NCBI GenBank assembly: GCA_007120745.1
Contig: SKNC01000100.1
Location: forward strand, 1 to 5,252
Direction of reading: 5' to 3'
DNA from: Bacillota bacterium
GTDB lineage: Bacteria; Bacillota; Dethiobacteria; SKNC01
DNA: 5,252 nt
Below are positions 1 to 5,252 of this stretch, piece after piece. Below the pieces are notes generated by a model. It had not been told where the DNA came from and did no database searches. It saw nothing but the letters and a program-made list of their open reading frames with translations. Position 1 is the stretch's first letter. Every line of letters begins with the position of its first letter. The position numbers were made by a program, and so were the translations under genes.

Positions 1-22
1 TAATTTTACTCATGGCTGTCAT
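1..22 (-). CDS. 5' end of the next hydrogenase gene, probably the [NiFe] large subunit (partial)
   Basis: An open frame begins inside the 3' end of the small-subunit gene and runs off the window edge. Two in-frame ATG codons are possible. ATG at 22-20 lies 4 nt after GGGGAG (32-27) and gives MTAMSKI. ATG at 13-11 gives MSKI but lies 13 nt from that site. Either way the gene overlaps the upstream stop codon (6-8), which suggests translational coupling. Large subunits of [NiFe]-hydrogenases usually follow the small subunit directly, and many open with a short stretch leading into a PxTRIEGH motif. That motif lies outside the window, so the identity rests on gene order and only a few codons. Confidence 0.6.
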
Positions 23-1118
23 TATTCTCCCCAATTTTCTTAGGTTTTTTAAAGGGTTTCAGGGTATCATTTGTTTCTTTTCTCTGCGCTTTCAGCAGCT
101 TCTGCTTTAACCTGCCGCTGGCCAGGTTGGCAACAAAGTGTGTTCCAATGGCCAGAGCCGTGCCTCCGGCAACAATTCTTTTTAGATTGGCGGCTTTGAT
201 ATTAAACCCCCCGATTCTCTGGTCCGGCAGGGGCTCAAAAAAAGGCATGGACCTTTCGGGGAAGTCCGCATTGACACAACCTATGCAGGGGGTATTGGCT
301 TCTACCGGCCAGCTGTGATGCTGGCTGAGCCACTGGCGGGTAGGACAATCCGAATACGTGGCCGGTCCCTTACAGCCAATCAAATACAGGCAGCCTTCAT
401 CCCCAGGCTTCTCGGCAAACTGATTGCTGTTAAACATCTGCCTGCGGGGACACCTGTAATGTATATTTTCCCCGTAGAACATGGTGGGTCGGTTGTGAGT
501 ACCCAAATTTGGCATGCCAAAGAGAATCACGTGAGTTAAGGTCCCAACAATCCAGTCCGGGTTGGGAGGACACCCCGAAACATTAATCGTTTCTTTCCCT
601 GTGGCTTCGCTCAGGGATACAGATCCGCTGGGGTTAGGATAAGCGGCATAAGGGCCGCCAAAACAGGCACAGGTTCCCACAGCGATAATATAATTTGCCC
701 TTCCTGCCAGCCTGTTTATCATCTCCAGCTGGGTAATGGTTTTTCCGTTTCGAATTCCCAAAGTTCCATAGTGTCCGTCAGCTTTTGTAGGAATTGTACC
801 CTCCGCCATAAGAATATAATCCCCTTCTTCCATGGTTTCCTCCAGGATATCCAAAGCCTGCTCCCCCTGGGCAGTCATCAGGGTATTGCTGAATCGCAGC
901 TCAATGGATTCAAACAAAAGCTGCCTTAAGGAAGGGTTCAAGGTATTCATAAAGGAAAAAAAGTTCCCCGCGCAGGTATTGTTTTCTATCCACAATACTA
1001 CGGGTTTTTTATCTATATTTTCCATGGCCCTGGCTAATTTACTAATAAACGTGGGGGTTAATGAACAGGCCAGAGCCCCTTTGGCACAAAGCTGTAAAAA
1101 CTGTCTCCTGGTAAACAC
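6..1118 (-). CDS. Tat-exported [NiFe]-hydrogenase small (Fe-S electron-transfer) subunit
   Basis: This 370-residue protein is the electron-transfer subunit that passes electrons between the Ni-Fe site of the large subunit and an external acceptor through three Fe-S clusters. I start it at GTG 1118-1116, which follows AGGGGGA (1131-1125) by about 6 nt and puts the twin-arginine motif TRRQFLQLC at residues 3-11. The frame stays open to TTG 1160, but that codon has no ribosome site close enough. Ligand candidates visible are proximal C49, C150 and C183 (SGCPPNP), distal H220, C223 (HYRC), C243 and C249 (GCKGP), and medial C258, C278 and C281 (PCIGC). The second cysteine of the usual CxxC is Asn52 (CAGN), and there is an extra C152. 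A weak hydrophobic helix at about 315-335, followed by a lysine-rich tail, suggests C-terminal membrane anchoring with the catalytic part outside. Its likely role is respiratory H2 uptake; the exact hydrogenase group is not settled. Confidence 0.93.
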   Translation of the reverse strand: MFTRRQFLQLCAKGALACSLTPTFISKLARAMENIDKKPVVLWIENNTCAGNFFSFMNTLNPSLRQLLFESIELRFSNTLMTAQGEQALDILEETMEEGDYILMAEGTIPTKADGHYGTLGIRNGKTITQLEMINRLAGRANYIIAVGTCACFGGPYAAYPNPSGSVSLSEATGKETINVSGCPPNPDWIVGTLTHVILFGMPNLGTHNRPTMFYGENIHYRCPRRQMFNSNQFAEKPGDEGCLYLIGCKGPATYSDCPTRQWLSQHHSWPVEANTPCIGCVNADFPERSMPFFEPLPDQRIGGFNIKAANLKRIVAGGTALAIGTHFVANLASGRLKQKLLKAQRKETNDTLKPFKKPKKIGENNDSHE

Positions 1119-1124
1119 GTCTTG

Positions 1125-1131
1125 TCCCCCT
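1125..1131 (-). promoter_or_regulatory. Shine-Dalgarno site that sets the hydrogenase GTG start
   Basis: AGGGGGA on the minus strand lies about 6 nt before GTG 1118-1116, which is good spacing. It falls inside the open frame of the longer TTG-initiated alternative (TTG 1160-1158). The only other purine-rich site, GGGAGG at 1202-1197, is 36 nt from that TTG and is followed by an in-frame stop. The 14 extra residues of the longer form would also put an unusual extension before the twin-arginine motif. Confidence 0.7.
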
Positions 1132-1160
1132 GTATTTATCTTATATATTGTTGTTGCCAA

Positions 1161-1188
1161 CTTATATACTGCTTATACGAATTTGCAA
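1161..1188 (-). promoter_or_regulatory. Candidate promoter of the hydrogenase genes
   Basis: TTGCAA (1188-1183) and TATAAG (1166-1161) are separated by 16 nt and fit a sigma-A promoter reasonably well. Transcription would start near 1154, below the TTG at 1160, which agrees with the downstream GTG start. The -35 sits inside the perfect palindrome AATTTGCAAATT (1180-1191), a possible operator. A rival -10, TATAAT at 1243-1238, has no convincing -35. The prediction comes from sequence pattern only, in an AT-rich region where chance matches are common. Confidence 0.35.
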
Positions 1189-1260
1189 ATTGATTGCCTC
1201 CCATTAGTTATTAAGCTTCCCCAGATGTGTCGAAAAAATTATACTGTAACGTAAGACGCA

Positions 1261-1380
1261 TATGACGATGGAACTGTGACAGTAGGGAATGCAACAGTGG
1301 GGGCAGCGGCGTGCGACAGCGTAGGCAGTTTTACGACACCCTTGGACAACGGGGACGGTTCTAGATTGTCGCATAATTGA
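1261..1380. repeat. GC-richer intergenic patch resembling a degenerate dispersed repeat
   Basis: This stretch differs in composition from the AT-rich flanks and has no coding potential. It holds recurring short units on the plus strand (GACAGTAGG, AACAGTGGG, GACAGCGTAGG), a small palindrome ACTGTGACAGT (1273-1283), and GGACAACGGGGACGGTTCT (1344-1362) with flanking GACAA/TTGTC arms (1345-1349 and 1366-1370). From memory, sequences like the last one recur in intergenic repeats of clostridial genomes, some linked to REP-type (IS200-like) transposases. No second copy lies in the window, so repeat status is an inference. Confidence 0.35.
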
Positions 1381-1401
1381 AAACCGGTATATTTAAAAAT
1401 A

Positions 1402-1426
1402 AAAAGAAGCTTTCTCAGCTTCTTTT
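1402..1426 (-). terminator. Intrinsic terminator of the btu operon
   Basis: A perfect 10-bp stem (AAAAGAAGCT at 1402-1411 with AGCTTCTTTT at 1417-1426) encloses a 5-nt loop. On the minus strand it is followed by a run of T broken by one A (complement of 1395-1405). It lies about 80 nt past the stop of the ATPase gene and separates the B12 operon from the hydrogenase genes. The A:T pairs at the stem base and a short T run on the plus side would let it work in both directions, but no plus-strand gene needs it. Confidence 0.85.
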
Positions 1427-1506
1427 AAAAGTTATTATTTTATTAATTGAATGCACGATGATCAGCCGTCTTCTACCCGGGGGAAAGCTTAGATCTAAAC
1501 AGTAAG
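1427..1506. other. 3' untranslated stretch of the btu operon, no gene seen
   Basis: This is the sequence between the ATPase stop codon and the operon terminator. I see no open frame with a ribosome-binding site, no strong hairpin and no recognisable RNA gene. Confidence 0.5.
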
Positions 1507-2766
1507 TTACAGGGTTTCCAGGGTTTCCAAGAGTTCTTTCTCCAGAAGCACTTCCCTGGCACCCTTTTCCTTAATCCGGTGAAAAATTCCAGCGGCTTCC
1601 CCCCCTGTAAAATCTCTTCTGGTTATCTCCAATCCATCATATATCACTGCAGGAATTCCCTGCTCCACAGCGTATTCTGCAGCTTCCAGGTTTTTTATGT
1701 TTCCTTTCCCAAAAGGAACATTGGCTAAAATTACCAGGTCGCTGTCTTTAATCATTCCCAGGTTTTCCTGGTGTTTCTCTTCACTTACCGGAGAAAAAGG
1801 AAGTTCCTCCACCACACTCAGGCCCAGATTCCTGGCGGTTTCACTATCGGTGTCTCCTCCATTGAGCACTCCCAGGGTTATATGGTGCCCCAGGGAATAA
1901 AGGAGCTTAATCAGGGTATTGGCGCTGCCTCCCCCCCCAATAATATGAATTTTCTTTTTCCCTGCATGATTATGGCTGTTGATGCGTTTTGGCAGCAGGG
2001 AGAGATAGGGTGTTCCATTGATGGGATGCTCGCTGATGATTACTTTGGTACCATAGACCTCCTGGATATTTTCCACGGTCATTACAGCGGAAGGAGTTCC
2101 AATTTTAAAGATTTTTCCTGCCTTCAAAAGTATCAGGTAATCACAGTACTGAGAAGCCAAATTTAAATCATGCAGCACGGCAATCACCGTCATATTTTTT
2201 TCACGATTCAAAGTTCTCATCAAGTCAAAAACTTCTGTCTGGTAGGAGATATCAAGAAAAGCCGTGGGTTCATCCAGCAATATAATTTGAGGTTCCTGAG
2301 CCATCGCCCGGGCTAAAATCACCCGCTGGCGCTCGCCACCGCTGAGTTCTGTAATGGAACGGTCTTTCAAATCCCAGCTGTTGGTCAGATCCATGGCTTC
2401 CCGGACGATTTTTTCGTCCTGCGGCCCCTCTTTCTGAAATCTTGTCAGGTGAGGAACCCTTCCCATCATTACAATCTCGTAAGCAGTAAAATTAAACCCC
2501 ACAGAGGTATCCTGGGGAACTACCGCCATGGACCTGGCGATTTTCTGCCGGGACATTTTTAAAATGTTTTCGTCATCCAGAAATACAGCCCCCTCTACCG
2601 GTTTCAAAAAGGCATTGATATTTTTAATGAGGGTGGATTTCCCGGAACCATTGGGCCCAATAATCCCTACAAAGTCCCCTTTTTTAATCTCTACATCTAT
2701 TCCTTCCAGTACCGGTGAGGACTGATAGCGAAAGGTTAAATTGTGAACTTTTAAATTGATTGACAT
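1507..2766 (-). CDS. btuD: Cobalamin ABC importer ATPase (BtuD-like) with extra C-terminal Rossmann-like domain
   Basis: This 419-residue protein is the ATP-hydrolysing subunit of a type II importer, acting as a dimer on the cytoplasmic face of the permease. Residues 1-260 hold a complete ABC domain: Walker A GPNGSGKST (37-45), Q-loop Gln85, signature LSGGERQ (141-147), Walker B ILLDEPT (162-168, Glu166 catalytic), D-loop (170-172) and switch His199. Family members usually end near 250-260 residues. Here about 150 more follow. They begin with a glycine-rich strand-turn IHIIGGGGSA (273-282) and later show VLNGGDTDSETA (300-311) and VPFGKGNIKNLEA (350-362), which suggests an alpha/beta nucleotide-binding fold of unknown role. 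The start ATG has GGAGG 9 nt upstream and sits 15 nt after the permease stop. FecE-type siderophore ATPases look alike; the upstream B12 riboswitch favours cobalamin or another corrinoid. Confidence 0.9.
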   Translation of the reverse strand: MSINLKVHNLTFRYQSSPVLEGIDVEIKKGDFVGIIGPNGSGKSTLIKNINAFLKPVEGAVFLDDENILKMSRQKIARSMAVVPQDTSVGFNFTAYEIVMMGRVPHLTRFQKEGPQDEKIVREAMDLTNSWDLKDRSITELSGGERQRVILARAMAQEPQIILLDEPTAFLDISYQTEVFDLMRTLNREKNMTVIAVLHDLNLASQYCDYLILLKAGKIFKIGTPSAVMTVENIQEVYGTKVIISEHPINGTPYLSLLPKRINSHNHAGKKKIHIIGGGGSANTLIKLLYSLGHHITLGVLNGGDTDSETARNLGLSVVEELPFSPVSEEKHQENLGMIKDSDLVILANVPFGKGNIKNLEAAEYAVEQGIPAVIYDGLEITRRDFTGGEAAGIFHRIKEKGAREVLLEKELLETLETL

Positions 2767-2781
2767 CCAGATATCCCTCCG

Positions 2782-3816
2782 CTAAAAGTGAAAGTCTTTC
2801 CGCTTACTTCGCAGCAAGTAGATGAAAAATGGAGCTCCTAAAAAAGCGGTGATAATCCCCACCGGCATTTCGGTGGGAGCTAGCAAGGTCCTGGCTGCGG
2901 AGTCCATCCATATCAAATAAAGTCCACCCACCAGGGCTGAAGTGGGAATTAAAATGCGGTGGTCGGGACCCACAATCATTCTGACAGCATGGGGAATAAT
3001 TAAACCTACAAAGCCAATCATTCCACTAACCGAAACCGCTGCTCCGGTTATCAGGGAGGCGGCAACCAGTATTATGATTTTTACTCGATTTACATCAATC
3101 CCCAGATTGGAGGCTGCTTCTTCCCCCAAAAGGATTACATTCAAATCCCTGGACCAGTAAAAGATTGCCGAGGACCCTACAATTACATATGGCAGCACCA
3201 TAATTACATGAGACCAGGTCTTTAAGCTTAACCCCCCTGCCAGCCAAAAATAAATTCCCCGGATGTGTTCCCCTGCTAATAACATAAGCAGAGAAATTAC
3301 CGCCGAGAGAAATGAACTTACCACTACCCCTGCCAGTAAAAGCGTGACCACAGGGATATTATTACCTACCCGGGAGAGGTTGTACACAAATAACAACGCC
3401 AACGAAGCCCCAATAAAAGCAAAGAAAGGGATTCCGCCCATTATGCTCAGTCCGTAGATGCTCTGTAAAAATATGGCCAGGGTAGCACCTAAAGCCGCAC
3501 CGCTGGATACCCCGATGGTATGAGGATCAGCCAGTGGGTTGCGGAGCAGCCCCTGAAAGGCTGCTCCGGCAATGGAAAGAGAAGCCCCGACAATAAACCC
3601 CAATACCACCCTGGGAAGCCTCATGTTGAAGATGATGGTCTCCCAGGTGGAAGGCCAGTCCTCCTGAATGAATTCACTGAAATAAGGGATTCTGTTAATA
3701 ATCATCCTCCCAACATTCACAAAGGAAATTTCCGCTACTCCAATGGTAGTGGTTATTACCAGTGAAAAAACAGCCAGGCATATCAGCAGGACAATGATAA
3801 TGGGACGAGAAGTCAA
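2782..3816 (-). CDS. btuC: Cobalamin ABC importer permease, FecCD/BtuC family
   Basis: This 344-residue polytopic membrane protein forms, as a dimer, the translocation channel of the importer. The length is typical and the hydrophobic segments fit the roughly ten helices of the family. Family landmarks in order are MRLPR (65-69), FQGLLRNPLADP (87-98), the ATPase-contacting loop LLGEEAASNLG (229-239), GFVGLIIPHAVR (268-279) and EMPVGIITAFLGAPFF (316-331). The start codon is TTG (3816-3814), supported by AAGGA (3831-3827) 10 nt before it; no ATG or GTG precedes it in frame, and the first hydrophobic helix begins within a few residues. It lies 85 nt after btuF and 15 nt before the ATPase. Siderophore or haem permeases share these motifs, so substrate assignment rests on the riboswitch and the binding protein. 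Confidence 0.92.
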   Translation of the reverse strand: MTSRPIIIVLLICLAVFSLVITTTIGVAEISFVNVGRMIINRIPYFSEFIQEDWPSTWETIIFNMRLPRVVLGFIVGASLSIAGAAFQGLLRNPLADPHTIGVSSGAALGATLAIFLQSIYGLSIMGGIPFFAFIGASLALLFVYNLSRVGNNIPVVTLLLAGVVVSSFLSAVISLLMLLAGEHIRGIYFWLAGGLSLKTWSHVIMVLPYVIVGSSAIFYWSRDLNVILLGEEAASNLGIDVNRVKIIILVAASLITGAAVSVSGMIGFVGLIIPHAVRMIVGPDHRILIPTSALVGGLYLIWMDSAARTLLAPTEMPVGIITAFLGAPFFIYLLRSKRKDFHF

Positions 3817-3841
3817 GGCATTAGCATCCTTTCCGTTTTCA

Positions 3842-3886
3842 ATTCCTATGCAAATAGTTATTCATTCTTTTTCAGGTAATAGGAAT
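3842..3886 (-). other. Intercistronic inverted repeat between btuF and btuC
   Basis: Perfect 8-nt arms ATTCCTAT (3842-3849) and ATAGGAAT (3879-3886) are separated by 29 nt in the 85-nt gap between the binding-protein stop and the permease start. No T run follows, so it is not a standard terminator. It could protect the btuF 3' end or tune btuC translation. With a loop this long and an AT-rich stem, its stability is uncertain. Confidence 0.4.
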
Positions 3887-3901
3887 AAGTTTTTTCTTTT
3901 C

Positions 3902-4834
3902 CTATTCATGGATAATTTCAAATATATGCCTTAGTCCCTGCGCAACCCTTGGGCCGGGCCTGGAAACTATGTCACCATCCACATCAATTACCTGATCATT
4001 CTTTACCGCTTTTAATTCCTGCCAGTTTTCCCGGGCCATGACCAAATCCCTCATGGGGAAGGTGCAGAGAATAAAGTCCGGATCCTCTTCAAAAATTGTT
4101 TCTTCACTTAAGACCGGCCATCCTGCTCCCACATCCGCAGCAATATTGATTCCTCCGGCGGTTTCAATCAAGTTATTTAAGTACGTATCACTGCCTACAG
4201 TGTAAAGAGATTCTGTATCAATCATGACAAATACTTTAGGTTTATCTTCCTGGGACAGGGTAGAGGTAAAATCCCTTATTTCTTCTATTTCTAAAGATAG
4301 TTCTTCTACCAGGTCAGCGGCTTTTTCCGAAGTATTAGTTACCTTACCTACCAGATTGATAGATTCCAGCACTTCTTCCAGGGTTTTGGAGTCCAGGTCA
4401 ATAACAGCATAACCCTGTTCTATAAGTGTATCTACCGTTTCGTCCTGGTGTTCAAAGGTAAAAATTACGTCTGGATCTAAAGATATTACCTTTTCTACAT
4501 TAATCATGAAATCTCCAACCTTCTCTTTTTCCTGGGCTTCCGCGGGATAATAACAATACTCCGTTACCCCGATTACTCGATCCCCCAATCCCAGGGCAAA
4601 AAGAGTTTCTGTGGCACTGGGCCGTAAAGAAACAATGGTCTCCGGTTCCTTATGGATAACCACTTCTCTACCGGTCATATCTTTAATGGTTATCGGGTAG
4701 GTTAATTCCTCTACGTTCTCTTCATCCGTGGGAGCGGGTTCCATATCTTCAGCCCCACAGCCCATAACACCAGCAAACATAAACACCCCTAGAACGAATA
4801 TCATAAAAACTTTAAGCCATGATTTTTTAAACAT
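3902..4834 (-). CDS. btuF: Cobalamin-binding lipoprotein of the ABC importer (BtuF-like)
   Basis: This 310-residue protein is the extracytoplasmic receptor that delivers cobalamin or a related corrinoid to the BtuC-like permease. It opens with a lysine-containing n-region and a hydrophobic stretch ending in VMGC; Cys26 is the probable lipidation site. An acidic linker (about 28-44) follows, as expected for a protein tethered outside a single membrane. The two-lobed periplasmic-binding fold is marked by IVSLRPSATETLFALG (67-82), VIGVTEYCYYP (87-97), ISLDPDVIF (117-125), the second-lobe segment EETIFEEDPDFIL (244-256) and the C-terminal RPGPRVAQGLRHI (292-304). Glu76 and one of the acidic residues near 244-250 match where the family forms salt bridges to permease arginines. 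ATG 4834-4832 follows GAGGGGG (4849-4843) by 8 nt. It is the first gene behind the B12 riboswitch, which supports the substrate call over siderophores. Confidence 0.92.
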   Translation of the reverse strand: MFKKSWLKVFMIFVLGVFMFAGVMGCGAEDMEPAPTDEENVEELTYPITIKDMTGREVVIHKEPETIVSLRPSATETLFALGLGDRVIGVTEYCYYPAEAQEKEKVGDFMINVEKVISLDPDVIFTFEHQDETVDTLIEQGYAVIDLDSKTLEEVLESINLVGKVTNTSEKAADLVEELSLEIEEIRDFTSTLSQEDKPKVFVMIDTESLYTVGSDTYLNNLIETAGGINIAADVGAGWPVLSEETIFEEDPDFILCTFPMRDLVMARENWQELKAVKNDQVIDVDGDIVSRPGPRVAQGLRHIFEIIHE

Positions 4835-4891
4835 AATTTAATCCCCCTCGTTTTAATTAATTTTGAAAGCATAAAACTCCTCTAAATAAAT

Positions 4892-4915
4892 AAAAACTCA
4901 GCCTTCAGCGCTGAG
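4892..4915 (-). terminator. Riboswitch-controlled intrinsic terminator in the btu leader
   Basis: CTCAGC (4915-4910) pairs with GCTGAG (4902-4897) around a 7-nt loop and is followed on the minus strand by TTTTT (4896-4892) and further T-rich sequence. It lies between the aptamer and btuF, the position expected for a transcriptional off-switch used when cobalamin is bound. Confidence 0.75.
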
Positions 4916-4960
4916 AAATAAAGTGACTTTATTTACGCACCTCCCTTTTCCCTCGAAGGC
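4901..4960 (-). promoter_or_regulatory. Candidate antiterminator pairing of the B12 riboswitch
   Basis: GCCTTC (4960-4955), just downstream of the aptamer, is fully complementary to GAAGGC (4906-4901). The latter covers the terminator loop and the first two bases of its 3' arm, so the two structures cannot coexist. The pairing would enclose an AT-only-type hairpin made by AAATAAAGT and ACTTTATTT (4916-4934, 9-bp arms with one central base). The model fits termination when ligand stabilises the aptamer and read-through when it is absent. Confidence 0.45.
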
Positions 4961-4974
4961 AAACAGCACGCTGC

Positions 4975-5126
4975 ACAATCAGGCAGGTTTCCTGGCTTCC
5001 CTTCACCGCTTCTTACCCCTTCCCCTAAACTTCAGAGTGGTATCGGTAAGTCGCTCCGGGTTACAGTGGCGGGACCGCTCGAGAATTAAACTCGATTCCC
5101 TTTTACCCATAACGGCACCTGATTAT
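4975..5126 (-). ncRNA. Cobalamin (B12) riboswitch aptamer
   Basis: The leader RNA senses adenosylcobalamin or a related cobalamin and controls the btuFCD-like operon. Landmarks on the minus strand appear in the expected order: GGTGCC (5119-5114), AAAGGGAA (5104-5097), a P5-like hairpin with TCGAG/CTCGA arms (5095-5091 and 5083-5079), GGTCCCGCCACTG (5076-5064), a CTTACC/GGTAAG helix (5050-5045 with 5017-5012), and the B12 box AAGCCAGGAAACCTGCC (4998-4982). The closing P1 helix pairs AATCAGG (5124-5118) with CCTGATT (4983-4977), extendable by two pairs to 5126 and 4975. Peripheral sequence between 5050 and 5000 suggests the large class I layout, but ligand subtype cannot be decided by eye. Confidence 0.95.
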
Positions 5127-5151
5127 TCATATTCGATTTGCTTCTACGTTA

Positions 5152-5180
5152 ATTATATCAATCAATTATTCCTTGAACAA
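5152..5180 (-). promoter_or_regulatory. Promoter of the riboswitch-btuFCD transcript
   Basis: The -10 is a perfect TATAAT (5157-5152) preceded by TGA, giving the extended form TGnTATAAT. A weaker -35, TTGTTC (5180-5175), lies 17 nt upstream. Transcription would start near 5145, about 20 nt before the aptamer P1 helix, as expected for a riboswitch leader. Strong extended -10 elements often compensate for poor -35 boxes. Confidence 0.75.
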
Positions 5181-5252
5181 CCCCTAATGTAAATGGTTTT
5201 GAATAGTCCTTTCTTCTTCATAACCTTTTTCTGAACCCCCCCTCAAGTTATA
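5181..5252. other. Upstream flank, no gene seen
   Basis: AT-rich sequence with a run of seven C (5234-5241 region) near the window edge. I see no convincing coding region or RNA structure; a 19-codon minus-strand frame here runs into the promoter and is not called. Confidence 0.4.

Noticed and set aside
1139..1207. Short minus-strand frame (22 codons from an ATG) in the hydrogenase leader, a possible upstream leader peptide.
   Set aside because: No Shine-Dalgarno site precedes its ATG, and it begins upstream of the favoured promoter.
832..1254. Plus-strand open frame of 140 codons opposite the hydrogenase gene.
   Set aside because: It is antisense to a clearly recognisable gene, lacks a family signature and a ribosome-binding site; the same holds for the other plus-strand frames.
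1459..1496. Cluster of TGATCA, CCCGGG, AAGCTT and AGATCT sites resembling a cloning polylinker.
   Set aside because: The sites are interspersed with ordinary sequence, no vector sequence flanks them, and they lie between a native gene end and its terminator; chance is the simpler reading.
1507..4834. Siderophore or haem importer as the identity of the ABC operon.
   Set aside because: The protein families overlap, but the B12 riboswitch directly upstream and the SATETLFALG-type receptor motifs favour cobalamin.
4852..4858. AATTAAA just upstream of the btuF ribosome site, complementary to the P5-like loop TTTAATT (5090-5084), considered as a kissing-loop partner.
   Set aside because: The match is pure A/T in an AT-rich leader, lies past the terminator, and is not presented in a visible hairpin loop.
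4923..5192. Plus-strand open frame of 89 codons over the btu leader.
   Set aside because: It is antisense to the conserved cobalamin aptamer and its composition is explained by that RNA.
5172..5231. Minus-strand 19-codon frame starting MKKKGLF before the btu promoter.
   Set aside because: It runs into the -35 region and lacks a properly spaced ribosome site; chance is likely in AT-rich sequence.

Overview
The window is a compact, minus-strand stretch of a bacterial chromosome. It probably comes from an anaerobic, low-to-moderate-GC Firmicute of the clostridial or peptococcal type. This is inferred from G-rich Shine-Dalgarno sites, frequent TTG/GTG starts, an intrinsic-terminator riboswitch and a Tat-exported [NiFe]-hydrogenase beside a vitamin B12 uptake operon; no species is claimed. 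No plus-strand gene is convincing.

Read in the direction of transcription (right to left), the window starts with a sigma-A-type promoter with an extended -10 (5152-5180). It drives a long leader holding a cobalamin riboswitch (aptamer about 4975-5126), followed by an expression platform with an intrinsic terminator (4892-4915) and a candidate antiterminator pairing. The leader controls three genes: a lipoprotein B12-binding protein (btuF-like, 3902-4834), a FecCD/BtuC-family permease (2782-3816), and a BtuD-like ATPase (1507-2766) with an extra C-terminal Rossmann-like domain of about 150 residues. The operon ends at a strong hairpin terminator (1402-1426). Together these form a complete type II corrinoid importer: capture outside the membrane, translocation through a permease dimer, and ATP-driven gating. 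Supply is sensed by the mRNA leader.

The 388-base gap from 1119 to 1506 holds the btu terminator, a GC-richer patch (1261-1380) that resembles a degenerate repeat, and a probable hydrogenase promoter with a perfect 12-bp palindrome. Next comes a [NiFe]-hydrogenase small subunit (6-1118). Its start is reassigned to a GTG just before the twin-arginine motif. The first codons of the next gene, probably the large subunit, overlap its 3' end and run off the window.

No new defence or mobile system is visible. The points most worth a second look are the CxxN (not CxxC) proximal-cluster motif of the hydrogenase, the uncharacterised C-terminal domain on the BtuD-like ATPase, and the architecture of the riboswitch expression platform.
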